Source of the DNA: Pyropia yezoensis
Taxonomy: Eukaryota > Rhodophyta > Bangiophyceae > Bangiales > Bangiaceae
Direction of reading: 5' to 3'
Length of the DNA stretch: 64,000 bases
NCBI GenBank assembly: GCA_009829735.1
Contig: CM020620.1
Location: 15,349,186-15,413,185, forward strand
How positions within the stretch are numbered: position 1 is the stretch's first letter; each line of letters opens with the position of its first letter. Below the pieces are notes generated by a model. The model searched no databases. It saw nothing but the letters and a program-made list of their open reading frames with translations, and was not told the DNA's origin. Shown in pieces: positions 20,476 to 33,300 of the stretch. The translations under genes were made by a program, and so were the position numbers.

Positions 20476-21820
20476 ACCATCCGTTTCTTGCCACACCTGC
20501 GCCCGTGCGCGCGCCACGGGGCCGCCGCCAGACATTCCCAGGGGGCTTTGCGTTTTTTTTTCGTTGTGCAGGGAGAGCGGGGCTGAGCCGGCCCGCCCTT
20601 TGCCCCTGCGATCGCAACGGCCCCATCATGCATGCCTGGATGGTGCGGGGACACGCAGTCATCGACGGCCTCGCAGCTCCCCGTCATCGGCTGGGAGACA
20701 CCGCAAGGGCATGGCCAGGGGGCTCTCCAAACAACCAACAGGTCCTCTGGAGCGAAGCGGGACGCCACGGGAGACTGGCGCAGCCGGTCCGTCCCGCCAC
20801 CCCCCCGCCCCCCCTTCCCCGTTCGTTCCGTACGCCGACGGGCGGGCGCACGCGCCCAATCCGACCCGCCCCCGCTTGGCAATTGGAGGACGAGGGGCGT
20901 GCGGAGGGCCGCTGGGCCCGCCGTATCGGCGGCGGCGGCGGCGGGTGCGGCGGGTGCGGCGGCGGGGTGCCGCCGCCCGGGCGGCGGGCTCGCCGCCCGC
21001 GGGCGCGACGGGCTGCCGGCCAGGGACGGCTTCCCAGGGGCGGCGGCGGCCCGTCCGTCTTGGAGGCCTCCCCTCATGCCCGTCGTCGCCGTCCTTCCCA
21101 CCTGCAGAGCAATGGGAGTGGCGCGGAACCCCCCCCCACCACCTTCCGTCCGCATCCCCACCTCTCTCCGCGATACCGCAAGGGTTCCACGGAGAGAGGA
21201 ATCCGCCCGCCGCGACGAGCGCGCCGCGGCCGCGACCCACCGACGACCCGGACAGGATGGGAACAAAAGTAGCCTTCAAGGTGACCTCCCAATCTCCGGG
21301 GCGCACCTCCACGACCATCCCCCCATCGTGTGCACCACACAATCATCACCGCGGCGCACACCCAATCGGGGGCTCAACCGGCGCGCGTGGGGGCCGATCC
21401 GGTGCGAGGATCCCCTCCACCACGAGGACAGAGTCCCCTTGGCGGCCTCGCTGGTGTGGTCGAGTGGGGCCCACGCCGCGGCGACTACGGCGGCCAGCGC
21501 ACTCGCGAGCAGCCGCCATTCCCTGCGTGCCGCCGCCCACGCCGGACGGTATCCCGCCGCCCCGTCGCGCTGCGGCGAGTGTCGGTCCAGTGTGGCCGTC
21601 TGATTGAGCAGCCTCCCCCGCCCACGCCGCTGCTCGACCTGCCATCCGTACCGCCTCCCTCCCGACCTCCCCCCCCGACCCCCGCCCTTCAATCGACCCC
21701 CCCCTCTGCCCATCGCCGCACTCCTCCCGCGCCGCCCCACTCCCGCGCCGTCCTCTCCTCTCTGTTGTTTGTCGCTGCCGGCGCGCCGCGTTCTTCCCCC
21801 CCCCCGCGTCGGTGGCCACC
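20476..21820. other. Upstream region of the phycobilisome linker gene
   Basis: No convincing protein is seen. The last 200 bp (21620-21815) are C/T-rich with CTCCTCTCTGTTG-type runs, the same leader texture seen before other ATGs here. The linker promoter should be in this stretch. Confidence 0.4.
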
Positions 21821-23299
21821 ATGGCCGCCTTTGTCCCGGCTTCGGCCGCCTCGCCCGCCGCCCTGTCGTCGGCCCGCCGCGCGGCCGTGTGTGGCGAGTC
21901 GGTGACAGCCGCGCCCGCGGCCGCCCGCCCCCTTGCGCGCACCACCCCCGTGGCGCTCAACCGGTTGCCCAAGTTCTCCATGCCCGGCAAAAAGGGGGAG
22001 GCGGCGGCCAAGGACGCCAAGGGCGCTGCCGCCAAGGCGGGCAAGAAGGTGGCCGTGCAGGTGTCCAAGGCGGGCGCCGCCGCCGCCGAGCCCGCCGCCG
22101 TGTCGGTGGGCGGCAAGCGGGTGTCGCCCGTGACCAAGGGGGACGCCAAGGGCATCCCGGCCAACCCCAAGTTTTACAACCCGGCGTCGGCGCGCTACCA
22201 CTTTGCCCGCGCCGCGGCGGGGCAGTCGTCCTCGCCGTTTGACGTGCGGGTGGCCACGACGGGCGTCAAGAAGCATGCCAACGAGCGGGTTAATGACCAG
22301 GGCACCTTTCGCAACATGAACCCCTTCACCGCTGAGACGGTTTGGACGCACGGCGGGATGGACCCGGAGCAAGCGGCCGTTGCTACCCGTGCCGTGTACA
22401 AGAATGTGCTCGGTAACGCGCACCTGATGGAGAGCGAGCGGGCGGCACTCGCCTCTTCTGAGTCGTGCTTTACCTCCACGGGCAATGCCAAGGAGTTTGT
22501 GCGCGCGGTGGCCCAGTCTGACGCCTTCCGCACGCGCTTTTTCGAGCCGGTCACCCCCATGCGGTTCGTGGAGCTGTCGTACAAGAACATCCTCGGTCGC
22601 GCGCCGCGGTCCCAGGCCGAGTATGCGGCCACGATGGCGGTGCTGCAGCAGGAGGGCTACAAGGCGGCCATCAATTCGCTTGTTGACAGCGCCGAGTACG
22701 ACTCGCTGTACGGCGAGACGCGGGTGCCGGCCGTCAACTTCCGTGGTGGCCACGAGACCAACAACGAGATGAACCGGTTGGCCATCCTGGCCGGCCCGGC
22801 ATGCTCTTCCGACAAGTCGCTGTCCACCGCCGCGGTGTTCCCGGCTATTGACGAGTCCAGCGGCGTGTCTGCGTCGGCCGTCGCGGCGGGCCTTCCCGAC
22901 GCGTGGGTAGGCGAGAATGCGGCCCGTGAGGCGGCGGGCCTGGCGCGCTCCCTCCCCCGCGACGCGTTTTGGTCGGGCGCCGCGATGCAGTCTGAGGGCA
23001 AGGCCTGGACGGCCAAATACGGCAAGTACTTCCCCAACTATTACGCCGAGTCGAACGTCTTCCAAGACGTGATGAAGGTGCGCCGGACCGTGTCGGATGA
23101 GGAGGCCGAGGAAGCGGCAGCGGTTCTCAAGTACGGAACCCTGATGGCCAAGCAGTACACGGGTGGGGCGCGGAAGGTGTGGGACAAGGCGCCAGTCATT
23201 GAGCTCAAGCTTCCCAAGAATGGCCAGGGCGGCTACATTCGTGTGTCGCTGGACACCGTGTCCGCACCCGTGCCGTCCAACCTCAGCCAGAAGGTGTAA
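21821..23299 (+). CDS. Nuclear-encoded phycobilisome rod-type linker polypeptide
   Basis: This is a 492-aa protein starting at the ATG at 21821, in a good context (GCCACCATGG). Residues 1-50 are Ala/Ser/Arg-rich and acid-poor, consistent with a plastid transit peptide. A Lys/Ala-rich linker follows, then a phycobilisome linker domain (PF00427-like) from about residue 120 to 320: KFYNPASARYHF, AVYKNVLGNAHLMESERAAL (hallmark NAHLMESER), EFVRAVAQSDAFRTRFFEP, MRFVELSYKNILGRAPRSQAEY and YDSLYGETRVPAVNFRGG. Such linkers sit in the centre of phycocyanin or phycoerythrin hexamers and order the antenna rods on the thylakoid surface. The 170-residue C-terminal extension (ending KLPKNGQGGYIRVSLDTV...) is not a CpcD-type domain that I recognise and may contact another rod element. 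This gene places the host among phycobilisome-bearing algae and, being nuclear, points to red algae. Confidence 0.9.
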   Translation: MAAFVPASAASPAALSSARRAAVCGESVTAAPAAARPLARTTPVALNRLPKFSMPGKKGEAAAKDAKGAAAKAGKKVAVQVSKAGAAAAEPAAVSVGGKRVSPVTKGDAKGIPANPKFYNPASARYHFARAAAGQSSSPFDVRVATTGVKKHANERVNDQGTFRNMNPFTAETVWTHGGMDPEQAAVATRAVYKNVLGNAHLMESERAALASSESCFTSTGNAKEFVRAVAQSDAFRTRFFEPVTPMRFVELSYKNILGRAPRSQAEYAATMAVLQQEGYKAAINSLVDSAEYDSLYGETRVPAVNFRGGHETNNEMNRLAILAGPACSSDKSLSTAAVFPAIDESSGVSASAVAAGLPDAWVGENAAREAAGLARSLPRDAFWSGAAMQSEGKAWTAKYGKYFPNYYAESNVFQDVMKVRRTVSDEEAEEAAAVLKYGTLMAKQYTGGARKVWDKAPVIELKLPKNGQGGYIRVSLDTVSAPVPSNLSQKV

Positions 23300-26200
23300 G
23301 GTCAGGCGTCGTAGGGTTCCTTTCCTTCTTTATGATGATGTCGTCTTGTCCCCTGTTTTCCGTCTTCGCGCCAGCGCACCGGCGGTGGCTCTATACGTAG
23401 GAGGACGTGCCCACCTGTCGCTACCTCGCTCGCGCTACGGCCACACAGTATTTCCTTTCCATTCCGCTCGACCGTGAGTGTTACGTCTTGGTTGCCATTC
23501 TCGAGTCGGACCGCTGTTGTTTGGTGGAGTCCTGTGGCACGCTGATGGGCGCCCGCCAAGGTGGACGCCAAGCCGATTGGCAGGTCGCATTGCGCCCCAA
23601 TGGTCTCCTGATCCCCCGCGCCCCCTCTGCAGTTTAAGGTCACCCACGCCTGCCCACCTCTCTTGCAAGCAGGCTCCCTCGTCAACGGATCGTTTACTCT
23701 GACGTACGTATCTAAATGTCAAAGAAAGTGAAAATTCAGTTGTTCTCGCCACATCTAGCTATCTATCCAGGAATGGAGAAAGTCTTGCTGTGAATTGACA
23801 TTCAATATATTAAATGGGGCGGGTGACGATAGAAATAACATGGTTCGTTTTTTTCTGACGTAGCTGCAACACTGGATCGAGCTAACCGACTGCAAGCTAC
23901 AGAGCATGCTTTCTCCTAAGTGCATTGAATCCTAGCAAGCACTCCCCAGCGTAAGATGTCTTTAGACTGTTCCTTTCGAGATCAGCAAAACTGTGCAGAC
24001 GCTGTAGAGATAGGCAGCGGGCGACTTCGCCCAGATGCCTCCGAGATCCTCGTCTGGGCACCCTGCGCAGTGAGTCCAAGACTGTGTTCCTTAGAAACCT
24101 GCAATTTGATGCGAATCGATGTTGTGTATCCGCTCAAGGCCTCCCCTGAGGCCCGTGAAGGCCGACTTTGTCGTACAGAACGTGCTCTTCGTTGCCTGCG
24201 AGCTGGGGAAATCGTCGTTCGTCGCTTTTTCTTGACAATGATGACGAGCACGTCAAGGTTGTTCTCCTGATCCAAAAAGTTTGGCTGCCAGTTTTATCCC
24301 CAGGAAATATTTTCAACAGGGTTTGACATTTTCTTTGTGACAAAGAACGTATTTGTCAAAATAATGTTCGAGCGTGGCTTGATGCGATGACAAACGTTGT
24401 TAGCAAGTTCCTTGCGTGCCTGTGCACTTATTCACAGATCGACTTTCCGCTCATCATACATGACTGTTCCACTCAAGCCAGTGTCCTGCTGGCAGCTAAT
24501 TTTTTACTCGCCAGAGCGGAAAAAGTGACCAGGTGAACAATTCAAACGCGATTTCTGCACACCGGAACAGCTGATTATGACTTGAATGCTGATTCTTCCT
24601 GTAACCGGCTCCGGGATTATTTCCCGTCGGTCGCCACGTCGGCGCCGTGCGTGACGACCAACAACCTGTGGGGGAGAGCCGTCGCTGCGCAACGGCTGCG
24701 GTGCCGCTCGCGGTGCACCCCGGTGGGTGCCACGCCCTCTCCTGCTCCCTCTCCCGCGCGCCGCCTCCCCTTCCTGTCAGTCGGGGACCGACGCACCGCC
24801 TGTCGGTGCCCGCACGTGGGCGCGGCGGCATGCCGTGCGATTGCGCTGCCCGCGCCCGCTCGCCGCTGCCGCCCCGACCTGCCTTTGTCGGGCGGAGGTG
24901 GATGCTGCTTTCGCTCTCCCTCTCGCCGCGGTGCCTCTGCGCGGCAGGCGCCCTCTCGCGCGCCCGCTGCTGCGGCCGCGCGCCCGCTGCCCCGGCCGCG
25001 CGCCCGCTACTGCGGCTGCGCGTCCGCTGCTGCGGCTGGGCGCCGGCGGCGTGTGCCTGTGGCCGCCCGAGCCCCTGGCGTGGGGGCGGCGGCCAAGGCG
25101 GCGCGACCCGCCGCGGCGGGTACAAGACCGCCGCCGGGCGGGGCTGGCCACCGCCGACACGAGGTCGGCAGCGTCCAGTTCTTCTCGCGCCCCGGTCCCG
25201 CCCACCTCAAAAGCTCGAGTATCTGTATTATCATCCCGAGGGACACAGCGCCCTTTGTTCTTCTTTACGAGACGCGCGTGGACTTCCCCGCGGCACCCTG
25301 CCGCTCAAGGGGCGTCTTCTCAACCGCTGCACCGCGGCTGCGCCTGCCTTTGGACGTATCAGCGGTGGCAACCAACGCCATCTGCCTGTACGCCCTGGGT
25401 ACTTGCGGTCGTGGGCACGCGGGCCCGTCACCTGGGCGTCTCGTCTTCCTGTCTCTTTACCTTTATCTGTCTCTTCCCGCAGGACCGACGTGCCGGTCGA
25501 CTAGTAGCTATGGGGGGTACTAGTTTTTGCCTGCTTGGAAATGATAAATGTCACGTTCCTGGCGTCTCTGTCCCTCTACCTGTGGTTACACGGAAAAATG
25601 GATGTGCGCAGCCGATTGCAGGTTTCTAAGGAACACGGTCTTAGACCCACTGCGATGCGTGGAGGTCGTGCGCAGGTCTGTACCTAGCGCACAAAGCGCG
25701 AGCCCAGAGACGCCTCCAGGACGGAGCAGATTCTAAATGTTTCTGATGACTGTCCGCTGCTAGTCAGATCTGGAATGTGGCGACTTGTAGCGGTCGTCCA
25801 GTGGACCTGCGGGGCTGCCGGTCGGAACGTGCCTTCGAGAGAGGGCATCAGCACATGATCCCGTGAGGTCCACTGCTTTCCGTCACACCAATCAGAATCA
25901 CTCCTGCCAGTCACAATGCCCCCCAGCCCTTCCCCGACAAAAAAAAACATCCTCCCAGTTAACATAGGAACCGCAATAGTTCCTCAATCTCGTTACCAGC
26001 CTCACATACACCTTACATACGCTATATCTCTGTACAACCAAGCATGCGGATCAAGGAGTACGTGGCCTGCGACCCGTGGTGCCTCAAAAGCACAATGCCC
26101 GTCGCGAGGGCAAAGCTACTGTTCGCTCATGACAGACAGCCTCGCAGCGTTTTGTTGCCAGGGCGGTTTTGCCGCGCCCCTCATACTTTATTGTTGGCTA

Positions 26201-27204
26201 ATTTTACACAGTTCTGGGGGGGGGGGTTGTCTATCGCAGCTGTCTCAATCTTGGCAGATTCGGACGGGAGCAGAGGTGCCACAAGATTAGGCTGAACCAA
26301 TAGCGGGCGGGTGAACAGGAAGATCCAATAATGAAGTCCAATGAACGAAGCTGCTGTACGATATGGGCACCCTTAGAGCACCCCTATCGGTGCGCCGAAG
26401 ATTACCTGGAGAGCGCCATATCGTTTTTCACATCCATTAGGCATGTCTACCGGTCGACCTCCGAACTTTTTTTTTTTTTTTCCCATCATGTGTGAAGCGC
26501 AGTCAGTCAAGTAGTGTTTGCCTCCCAGTGGCCGCGCCTGCTTCCAGAAGATTCGCACCGTATCCGTGGATGGGTGTGTCTGCAGGCAGTCCTAGTGATG
26601 GGACAAGAACGAGTCGGCGGTTGCGTGCGACTCCAACAAAACACCTTCAAGCGCCATTCCGAGCGGCAAGTATGTACGGGCGGGAGTGATTGGCGCATGC
26701 GTTTCCACATGCATATGGCATGAGGCACCCTGATATGGATACTGTTCAGATATAGCTGTCCGAATAGCAATTCCCATCTCCACGTGGCACTTTCCGATAG
26801 ACATGCGCAATGGAAATGAATATTGCAGCTTTCCGAAATTTGTTCCATGGGGACAAGAGCAAGGCCCAATCGCATGCTGACAGTAGAGATCTCATCAATG
26901 GCGTGCTGCAGCACGTCTGTCGAAAAGAGCTGATAATTGGCTCCAGCCACAACAGCGCTCGCGACGAATGCTGGTTGGTGATTACCCTACGGGTTTTTTG
27001 TCGGATCTCGCCGGCTCTCCCTCCATCTCAGTTCATCTTTGTCATTAACAGTGCGAAGCGCTCATCCGCTGCCTGTTCTCCCTTCGAAGTGGTGAGGAAT
27101 CCCCAGAAAATCCCAGATTACACAGTTCGAACATCAACAGACCGTCATGATGCAAACATCGTGATCGTCGCTTCGTTTAGAAGCTGTTTGGGGACTGTTC
27201 TAGT
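23300..27204. other. Gene-poor stretch with lower GC
   Basis: It starts with the 3' flank of the linker gene, then an AT-richer segment (23700-24560), a GC-rich island (24570-25500) and again AT-richer DNA. Only short open frames without domains occur. Composition changes sharply from the gene-bearing part and resembles old transposon DNA. Confidence 0.5.
24961..25040. repeat. 20-bp minisatellite, 4 copies
   Basis: Four imperfect head-to-tail copies of CGCCCGCTGCTGCGGCCGCG lie here. The 20-bp period is not a multiple of three, so it is unlikely to be protein-coding. Confidence 0.8.
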
Positions 27205-28604
27205 TAAAAGCATGTCTATCTGTGGAGCTAGAACCCAAACCCATCGAGCTACTTTCCTTAGCGATAGCTCAGAGCTTGTCTATCGGTGCAGAGTCATATT
27301 GTGTCCTTCCCCAGACTTGCGTCGGGCCTTGTAGTCCACTTAGTTCTGGAGCGTGGTGAAGACCCCGGATTGTCGGGCGCTGAGTGGCCAGAGTAGTTTA
27401 GGGTTGCTGAAAAGTATGCACCTGTCTAGCGCTACAATCTTTTCTGCACGCGTTAATGCAACCACGAGCTCGCGTGATTGTCCTTGAGCACTGTCTGCAA
27501 CTCCGCACGTGCGGTTAATGCTGTCTTCTCAGCAATGACGAAAATTTTAGGGATGCTTGTGGCTGGAGGTTGCCACATGGGCGATGCGTGGATCGGCTCG
27601 GGACCCATATTCACACAGTGTCAGCCAAAGGCTTCGCAACTGATTTTTTTTGAACTCTGATCGGATACGTTATTGTGTGCGGAAACATCCCTGCCGCTGA
27701 CGTGCGTGCGCTCTGAACTATTCTGCATCCGCTTCTCGCAGTCAGCAGCCAACGTGATATATATCCACCGCTTGCCCAGAAACTTCGTATCACTCTGCTC
27801 GCTGGCTGCACCCTCTCGACGTGACTATTTCAGGCTCTTTTTAGAGCGTCTTCGGTCAAAAGAAGTAGAAAGCACGCATTTGGTGATCTCATTGCCTACT
27901 TGGGTCGCACATCTTCCAGTACACCCCGACACTTACTGGAAAGTGCAATTACCCGCAAAGCGGCATGATTTTGCGCACATCCACACTGCTCAACATAGCA
28001 CCACTAGTCGCAATCACACACACAGCAGAGCAGATTGATGTAATCTAAATGTGGTACTTTAGTCAAGCGAGCGAAAAAGCGAGAGCGATCGGGCCAGCCA
28101 TTGACTTGCGCAACTAGATGGTGGCGGATGACGATAGAATCCTCACTTTTATTGGCACTTATCAATTTCAGTTCGACATGCCATCGTGACGAGCAGAGCG
28201 AGATCTCGTTGATGCCGCTGGAATCGACTCAATTCGACTTCGTGCAAATGACTAGTCATATAAAGAAGAAATGATCAACGTTGCGATGACTTTAGACATC
28301 GGCCTCGCAGGGCCCGTAGAGATCGATTCGGATATGACTTCAGAAATGGTACAATCTTCAAAGCCCGCTATCTCTGTTTGAACTTCCTCCAAAAAAAAAG
28401 AGGATTCTTTTGACACCCGCCACAGACTATATATTTGTCATTTCGGGACTCCATGTTCGGCCATGCAGGTCACACATGAGGCGGTGTCCCCCAAATTTGC
28501 ACTTAAAGACGAGTGCCGCTTTGTTCTGAACGATAACCTGTTTGAATGTTGGAGCGAGCGTATACGCCTCCGAAACACACCCGTCAGCTGGTCTCGGTAC
28601 TAAC
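27205..28604 (+). repeat. 1.4-kb dispersed repeat, copy A
   Basis: This 1400-bp segment recurs in inverted orientation at 58333-59734 with high identity over its whole length. Similarity stops abruptly at both ends (TAAAAGCATG on the left, GGTACTAAC on the right). A roughly 90-residue open frame (around 27700-27970, with SQSAANVIYIHRLP) is kept in both copies, but I recognise no domain. It could be a mobile element or one arm of a larger inverted-repeat element. Confidence 0.85.
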
Positions 28605-28969
28605 TCTTTTCCGTATCTTGGAGGTTCCTGCCCCGCTGGCAGGGATGATCCGTGGGGGAGGGGGCCCTCCGGACATGTTCGAGGGTTTTGATTGGCCCGC
28701 ATCTGGCCCGGTGTGGAGGGTTGCTGGGTGCGGATGAGAGAGGGTAAGAGTGCGCGAGGGGGTGCGCGTTGCTTCCCCCTTCAAAAAAAACAGACTTGCG
28801 TGTGCTTGAACACTGTCGTCCTGGTCGCGGATCCCCGCGTGAACCAGCCAGGCGGTCGGCGGTCCGGTATCTCTCCTGTCTCCCCGCGTTCTTAGTGGGT
28901 TGCTTCTCTGTGTGTTCTGGGTGCTACGCGCCTAAGGTACGTAAAACCACTGCAGCAAGGTGGTGTGGG

Positions 28970-29008
<39 letters not shown>

Positions 29009-29459
29009 CGCCATCCCCCGCCACGTGGCCCGCGCAGTCTGCACACTCTGTCCCCGCCGGCGGCCGGATTTCAGCCCGCCGTGTCGCCAGTACGTGGCCC
29101 GCACGGGCGCTCAAAGGCGCAAGCGCGTGCGCGTGTGGCGTGGGCCGCACGGCTGCACACCAGCGATCACGGGCACGCTCGCACCCATGCACGCGCTCGC
29201 GTACCATGCATGCGTGCTTCTGCTTGCTTCTGCTTGTCCCGCGACGACCTCCTTCGTGGTGTACAATCATTGCTCCCTTCCGCACCCCACCCCTCCGCAC
29301 CCCACCCCGGGCCGAAAAAGGGGGGGAGGGGGCGTTGCGAAGTTGAGAGGGCGGTAAAGAGCGAATGGTGGACGAGCGGGTGGATGGGGGTTGCTGGGGG
29401 GTGGGGAAGGGGGTAGAGGGGCGTGTGTGTGGGGAGAAGCAGACGGGAGTGGGCTTCTG
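28605..29459. other. GC-rich spacer with a 36-G homopolymer
   Basis: It lies between repeat copy A and the left LTR of E1. The G run at 28971-29006 is the longest G run noted in the window. No gene is recognised. Bases 29455-29459 (TTCTG) are the left target duplication of E1. Confidence 0.5.
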
Positions 29460-30329
29460 TGTGAGGCACCACCCTCACCCGGGCAGCCCTGAACGTACTG
29501 GTGAACGGTTTCAGCTGCCCGCGCGAGCCAATGAGGCTGCGGGGCGTGGGGAAGGTGACGGGCGAGGTGACGGTGATGGGGGTGGGGAAGAAGATGGGCG
29601 TGACGTCGGTGAGGGTCGAGGGGGTCGAGGGGTTCGAGGGTAAAGGAGGTCGTTGTGTCTGTGTTTGTTGTTCCCCCCGAGGTCTCCCCGGGTGGCGCCC
29701 ACACTCACGCATGATATATCCCCGGGGGGGCACCCAGGGTGTTCCAAAGCATGCGATTGCCCGTGCCGCCGGGGGGGCGGCACCAATGGGCTCAAAACAA
29801 AGCATAGGCTCTTAGAACAAGTCAAGGTAGGTGTGCGCGCCCCAAGGCGCCCCGCCAGACAGCCCCAAGCGGGGGGGGGGGCGGCGTGCGGCGCTCGTAG
29901 CGCCGCGCGGCTGGCCTCACTCGCCGGTCGGCCGGAAAGGCCGCAGAGGCGTGTAAGTCAGACGCCAGTCTTCGGGTCGAAAATCTCCCGTGGGTCAGCA
30001 AATCTTGCCGTTCCCATTGGCTCGTGGGGAGATTGTTCCGGCTGGCCGATGAGTCAGAGACGTGACTTGTCTTGTGGTCCGTTAGTCCTCTGATCCGCGG
30101 AAGAAAATATCCGTCCGGGGATGAGTCAGGGTACTAACGGGTAGCCGATCCGCGGCTCTCGTGCTGACCGTCCGCGACCCGTAGAATCTCGGCCGGACAC
30201 CGCGGCATCTCCAGAATACCAGGGAGTTGATGCGTCTTGGAAGGAGTTGGCTAAGAAGGGTAGGGACGGAGAGGCGCCAGTCCTTATTTCCGAAGCTAGA
30301 GTCTTGGGGATTAGGGCCATATTCTCACA
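29460..30329 (-). repeat. E1 3' LTR (intact copy)
   Basis: This is 870 bp. It matches 35937-36464 plus 56722-57070, with a few per cent differences by eye. It contains several hairpins, for example GCGGCGCT-CGT-AGCGCCGC. Confidence 0.95.
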
Positions 30330-30343
30330 CCTCCCCCCCCTTA
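30330..30343 (-). other. E1 polypurine tract
   Basis: On the minus strand the bases just before the 3' LTR read TAAGGGGGGGGGAGG, the expected plus-strand primer. The TAA of this tract is also the natural pol stop. Confidence 0.75.
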
Positions 30344-33300
30344 GGACGCGCGGCGAAGGAACGCGTCCAAAACCTCAGGTGCGTGCGCAAGGTCTTGCTT
30401 GGTCTACCAGGAGTTCTCGCTGACGTCACAGCCTTCCCACATGGCCAGGTACTGTAGTCGTCCTCGGCGCTTTCGTGACCGTATGAAGGAGTCGACTTCG
30501 TACTCGACCGAACCGTCGAAAAATGCAACCGGAGGCGGAACGGCAGGAAGTCGGCCGTACAAGTCAGCGCGGTACAGCTTTAGCCAGCTCGAACGGAAGG
30601 CGTTGTGGACCTTGCGATCGAGCACCGCTTGGGGAAGATCCAGGCGGGAAGTCACATCATTGATGCTTGCAATGACGCGATAGGGTCCTGAGCACTTGAG
30701 CATCAGCTTCCGAGCGCCTTGGAAGGCGTCTGGCATAAGGTGTTTGGTACTTAGAAGCACCAGATCGTCGACCGCAATCTTCCAAGGTCGGCGATGGCGA
30801 TTTGCGTACGCCGAGCGCGCATCATTTGCACTCTTGATGGCTGATATGGCAGTCTCCTGAGCACGTTGGAGACAGCTTAGCCAGTCAGACACTGCAGGTG
30901 TACTTGATTCTGACTTGTCGAGGATGTCCATTGGAACCGTCATGGGTTCACATCCGTAGTTCAGGAGGATGGGTGAGTACGTCGTCACAGCATTTGGCGA
31001 CCGGTTCAAGGCTACTTCAGCAGCAACCAAGAAGAGGTCCCTATCGCCCTGGTGATGGTTGACGAAATTTCGCAGGATTTCCTCAATATTCTTGTTCATA
31101 ATCTCAGTCTGTCCGTCAGTTTGCGGGTGGTAGGCTGAAGATGCCTTGATCTTGACCTTGAGGATCTCCGTGAGTGACCGCCAGAAGTTGGAGAAGAAGA
31201 TGCGGTCCCTGTCGCAGACGACATCAGCAGGGAGTCCGTAATGTCGATAGACATGATCGTGATAGAGCTGTGCTGCAACTTGCGCGGTACAGTCCGGCTT
31301 CATAGGGGCGAGGCGAATCAGTTTGGAGAGGCGGTCTACAACGACGTAAATCCCGTTGTGACCTCTTGGAGTCAGAGGAAGAGGCGTGATAAAGTCCATG
31401 GAGACACTTGCCCATCGTTGGTTCGGGCGATCTAGAGGCTTGGGGTGATCCAGAGGTGAATGGGTGCTAGCCTTGTTTCGCTGGCACAAATCAAATGTTT
31501 GTACGTATCTTTGGATGTCCTTCCGCATTGTTTTCCATTAGTACTTGGAAGAAAAAGCCTTCGTTGTTTTCTTGACTCCCATGTGCCCTTGGCACGGGAA
31601 ATTGTGGTAGTCGTGGAGTAGTCTTTGGCGTAGAGTACCGACAGGCAGACACGTACGGTCACCTCGCTTTAACAACCTCATGTGCAGCCGGTAGGGAGAT
31701 ACCGGGTCTTTGACTAGGTCGGCAAACTCGGGGTCCGCGTCGTACTCTTGTTCTAAGGTGGCAAGGTCTTGATCACTTTGGTTGATGGTCATGAGGTTGT
31801 TGATTTCATTTTTCTTGGGGATGGCTTCGATGGTCTTGGCCAGCACGCGACTAAGGAGGTCTTGATTGGGGGTGTGCTTGTCGGGAGCATCTTGTGACTG
31901 CCTGGAAAGGGCATCAGCCACGGGATTTGAAGTGCCCTTGATGGGGACAATCTTGAACTGGAACTGGTTCAGAAGCTCCAGCCATTTGACTTGACGATCG
32001 TTGAGCTCTTCTTAGGTTCTTAGGTACCTCAGGGACTCATGGTCGGTGTGGACCTCAAAGGGTCTTCCGTAGAGGTTGCAGCGCCAATGGCGGATGGCTT
32101 GTACGACTGCAAGAAGTTCTCGTTAACGAATGCTGTAGCGTTGCTCGTGAATGTTGAGAGATAACGAAAAGTATGCCACTGGACGCCGTCCGCGTCCGTC
32201 ATCTTGCTCAAGGACTGCGCCAACAGCCAATCCGCTGGCATCGGTAGACACGTAGATTGAGTATCTCTTGTCAAAAGGCCTTAGTAATGGTGCGCTTGTT
32301 GTCAGATTCTGCAGCTGCTCGAATGCTTTCTGGGCGTCTGGGGTCCACTCGAAGTCGACATTCCCAGTCAGTCTTGTCAAAGGTGTGGCTACGGCCGCCA
32401 TTCCCTCGATCATTATGCGGTAAAAGTTGACCATACCGAGGAAGGATTGCGTGTCCTTCTTGCTTCTCGGTGTTGCCCATGTACGAATGGCTTGGACCTT
32501 ATAGTCTTCCAAGGAGAAGCCTTTCTCGGAGATGACGTAACCGAGGTAGTCCACAGTGGTCCGAGCGAATTGGCATTTGCTCAATTTGGCGTAGAGCTTG
32601 TGTTCTTGTAGTTTGTCGAGTGCTAATTTTCGGTGCTTGAGGTGATCGTCATATGTTTCTCTGTAGACTAGGATGTCGTCGAGGTAGACACAGATGAAAT
32701 CGTACTGGTAGGGTCTGAATACATCGTTCACTAGGTTCATGAAGAGCGCGGGTGCATTCGTAAGACCAAAGGGTACGACCGTAATTTCATAAAATCTGAA
32801 CTTGGTTCGAAACGCCGTCAGAGGTATTATTTCCGGGTCTAGGTGAGTCTGATGGTAGCCAGAACGGAGGTCGATCTTCGTAAAGTACTTGGCCTTTCGC
32901 AGTTGGTCAAAGATGTCGTCGATGCGAGGTAGTGGATACGCGTTCTTGATGGTGGCCTTGTTTAGGGCCCTGTAGTCGATGCACATTCGCCAGCCACCGT
33001 CCTTTTTTGCCGCAAAGAGCACGGAAGAGCCCCACGGTGAGGCGCTTGGTTGGATGAATCCCTTCCTTATTAGGACGGCAAGTTGGGTATTGAGTTCTTC
33101 GAGCTCCCATTCGGCTAGTCGGTAAATTCCGCTACGACGTGGTTGGGCATCGTCGGTAAGCTTGATGCTAACCTTGTGACTGCGCTCAGGAGGAAGTCCG
33201 TCGATGAGCTCGTCTGGAAAGACGTCGGCGTATTCTTTGAGAATCTCTTGAACTTCTCTCTTGTCGAAGGCGTGTCCCATCGTAATGGCGTTAATGTCGA

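Noticed and set aside
21346-23065. Long minus-strand ORFs opposite the phycobilisome linker
   Set aside because: They are mirror frames of a GC-rich coding sequence. The plus-strand protein is clearly the real one.
24582-25629. Overlapping ORFs of about 300 codons on the plus strand
   Set aside because: They span a 20-bp minisatellite whose period is not a multiple of three and have no domains. They are most likely due to high GC.
29511-29825. Open frames inside the E1 LTRs, present twice
   Set aside because: They are duplicated because the LTR is duplicated. No domain, and they shift relative to each other.
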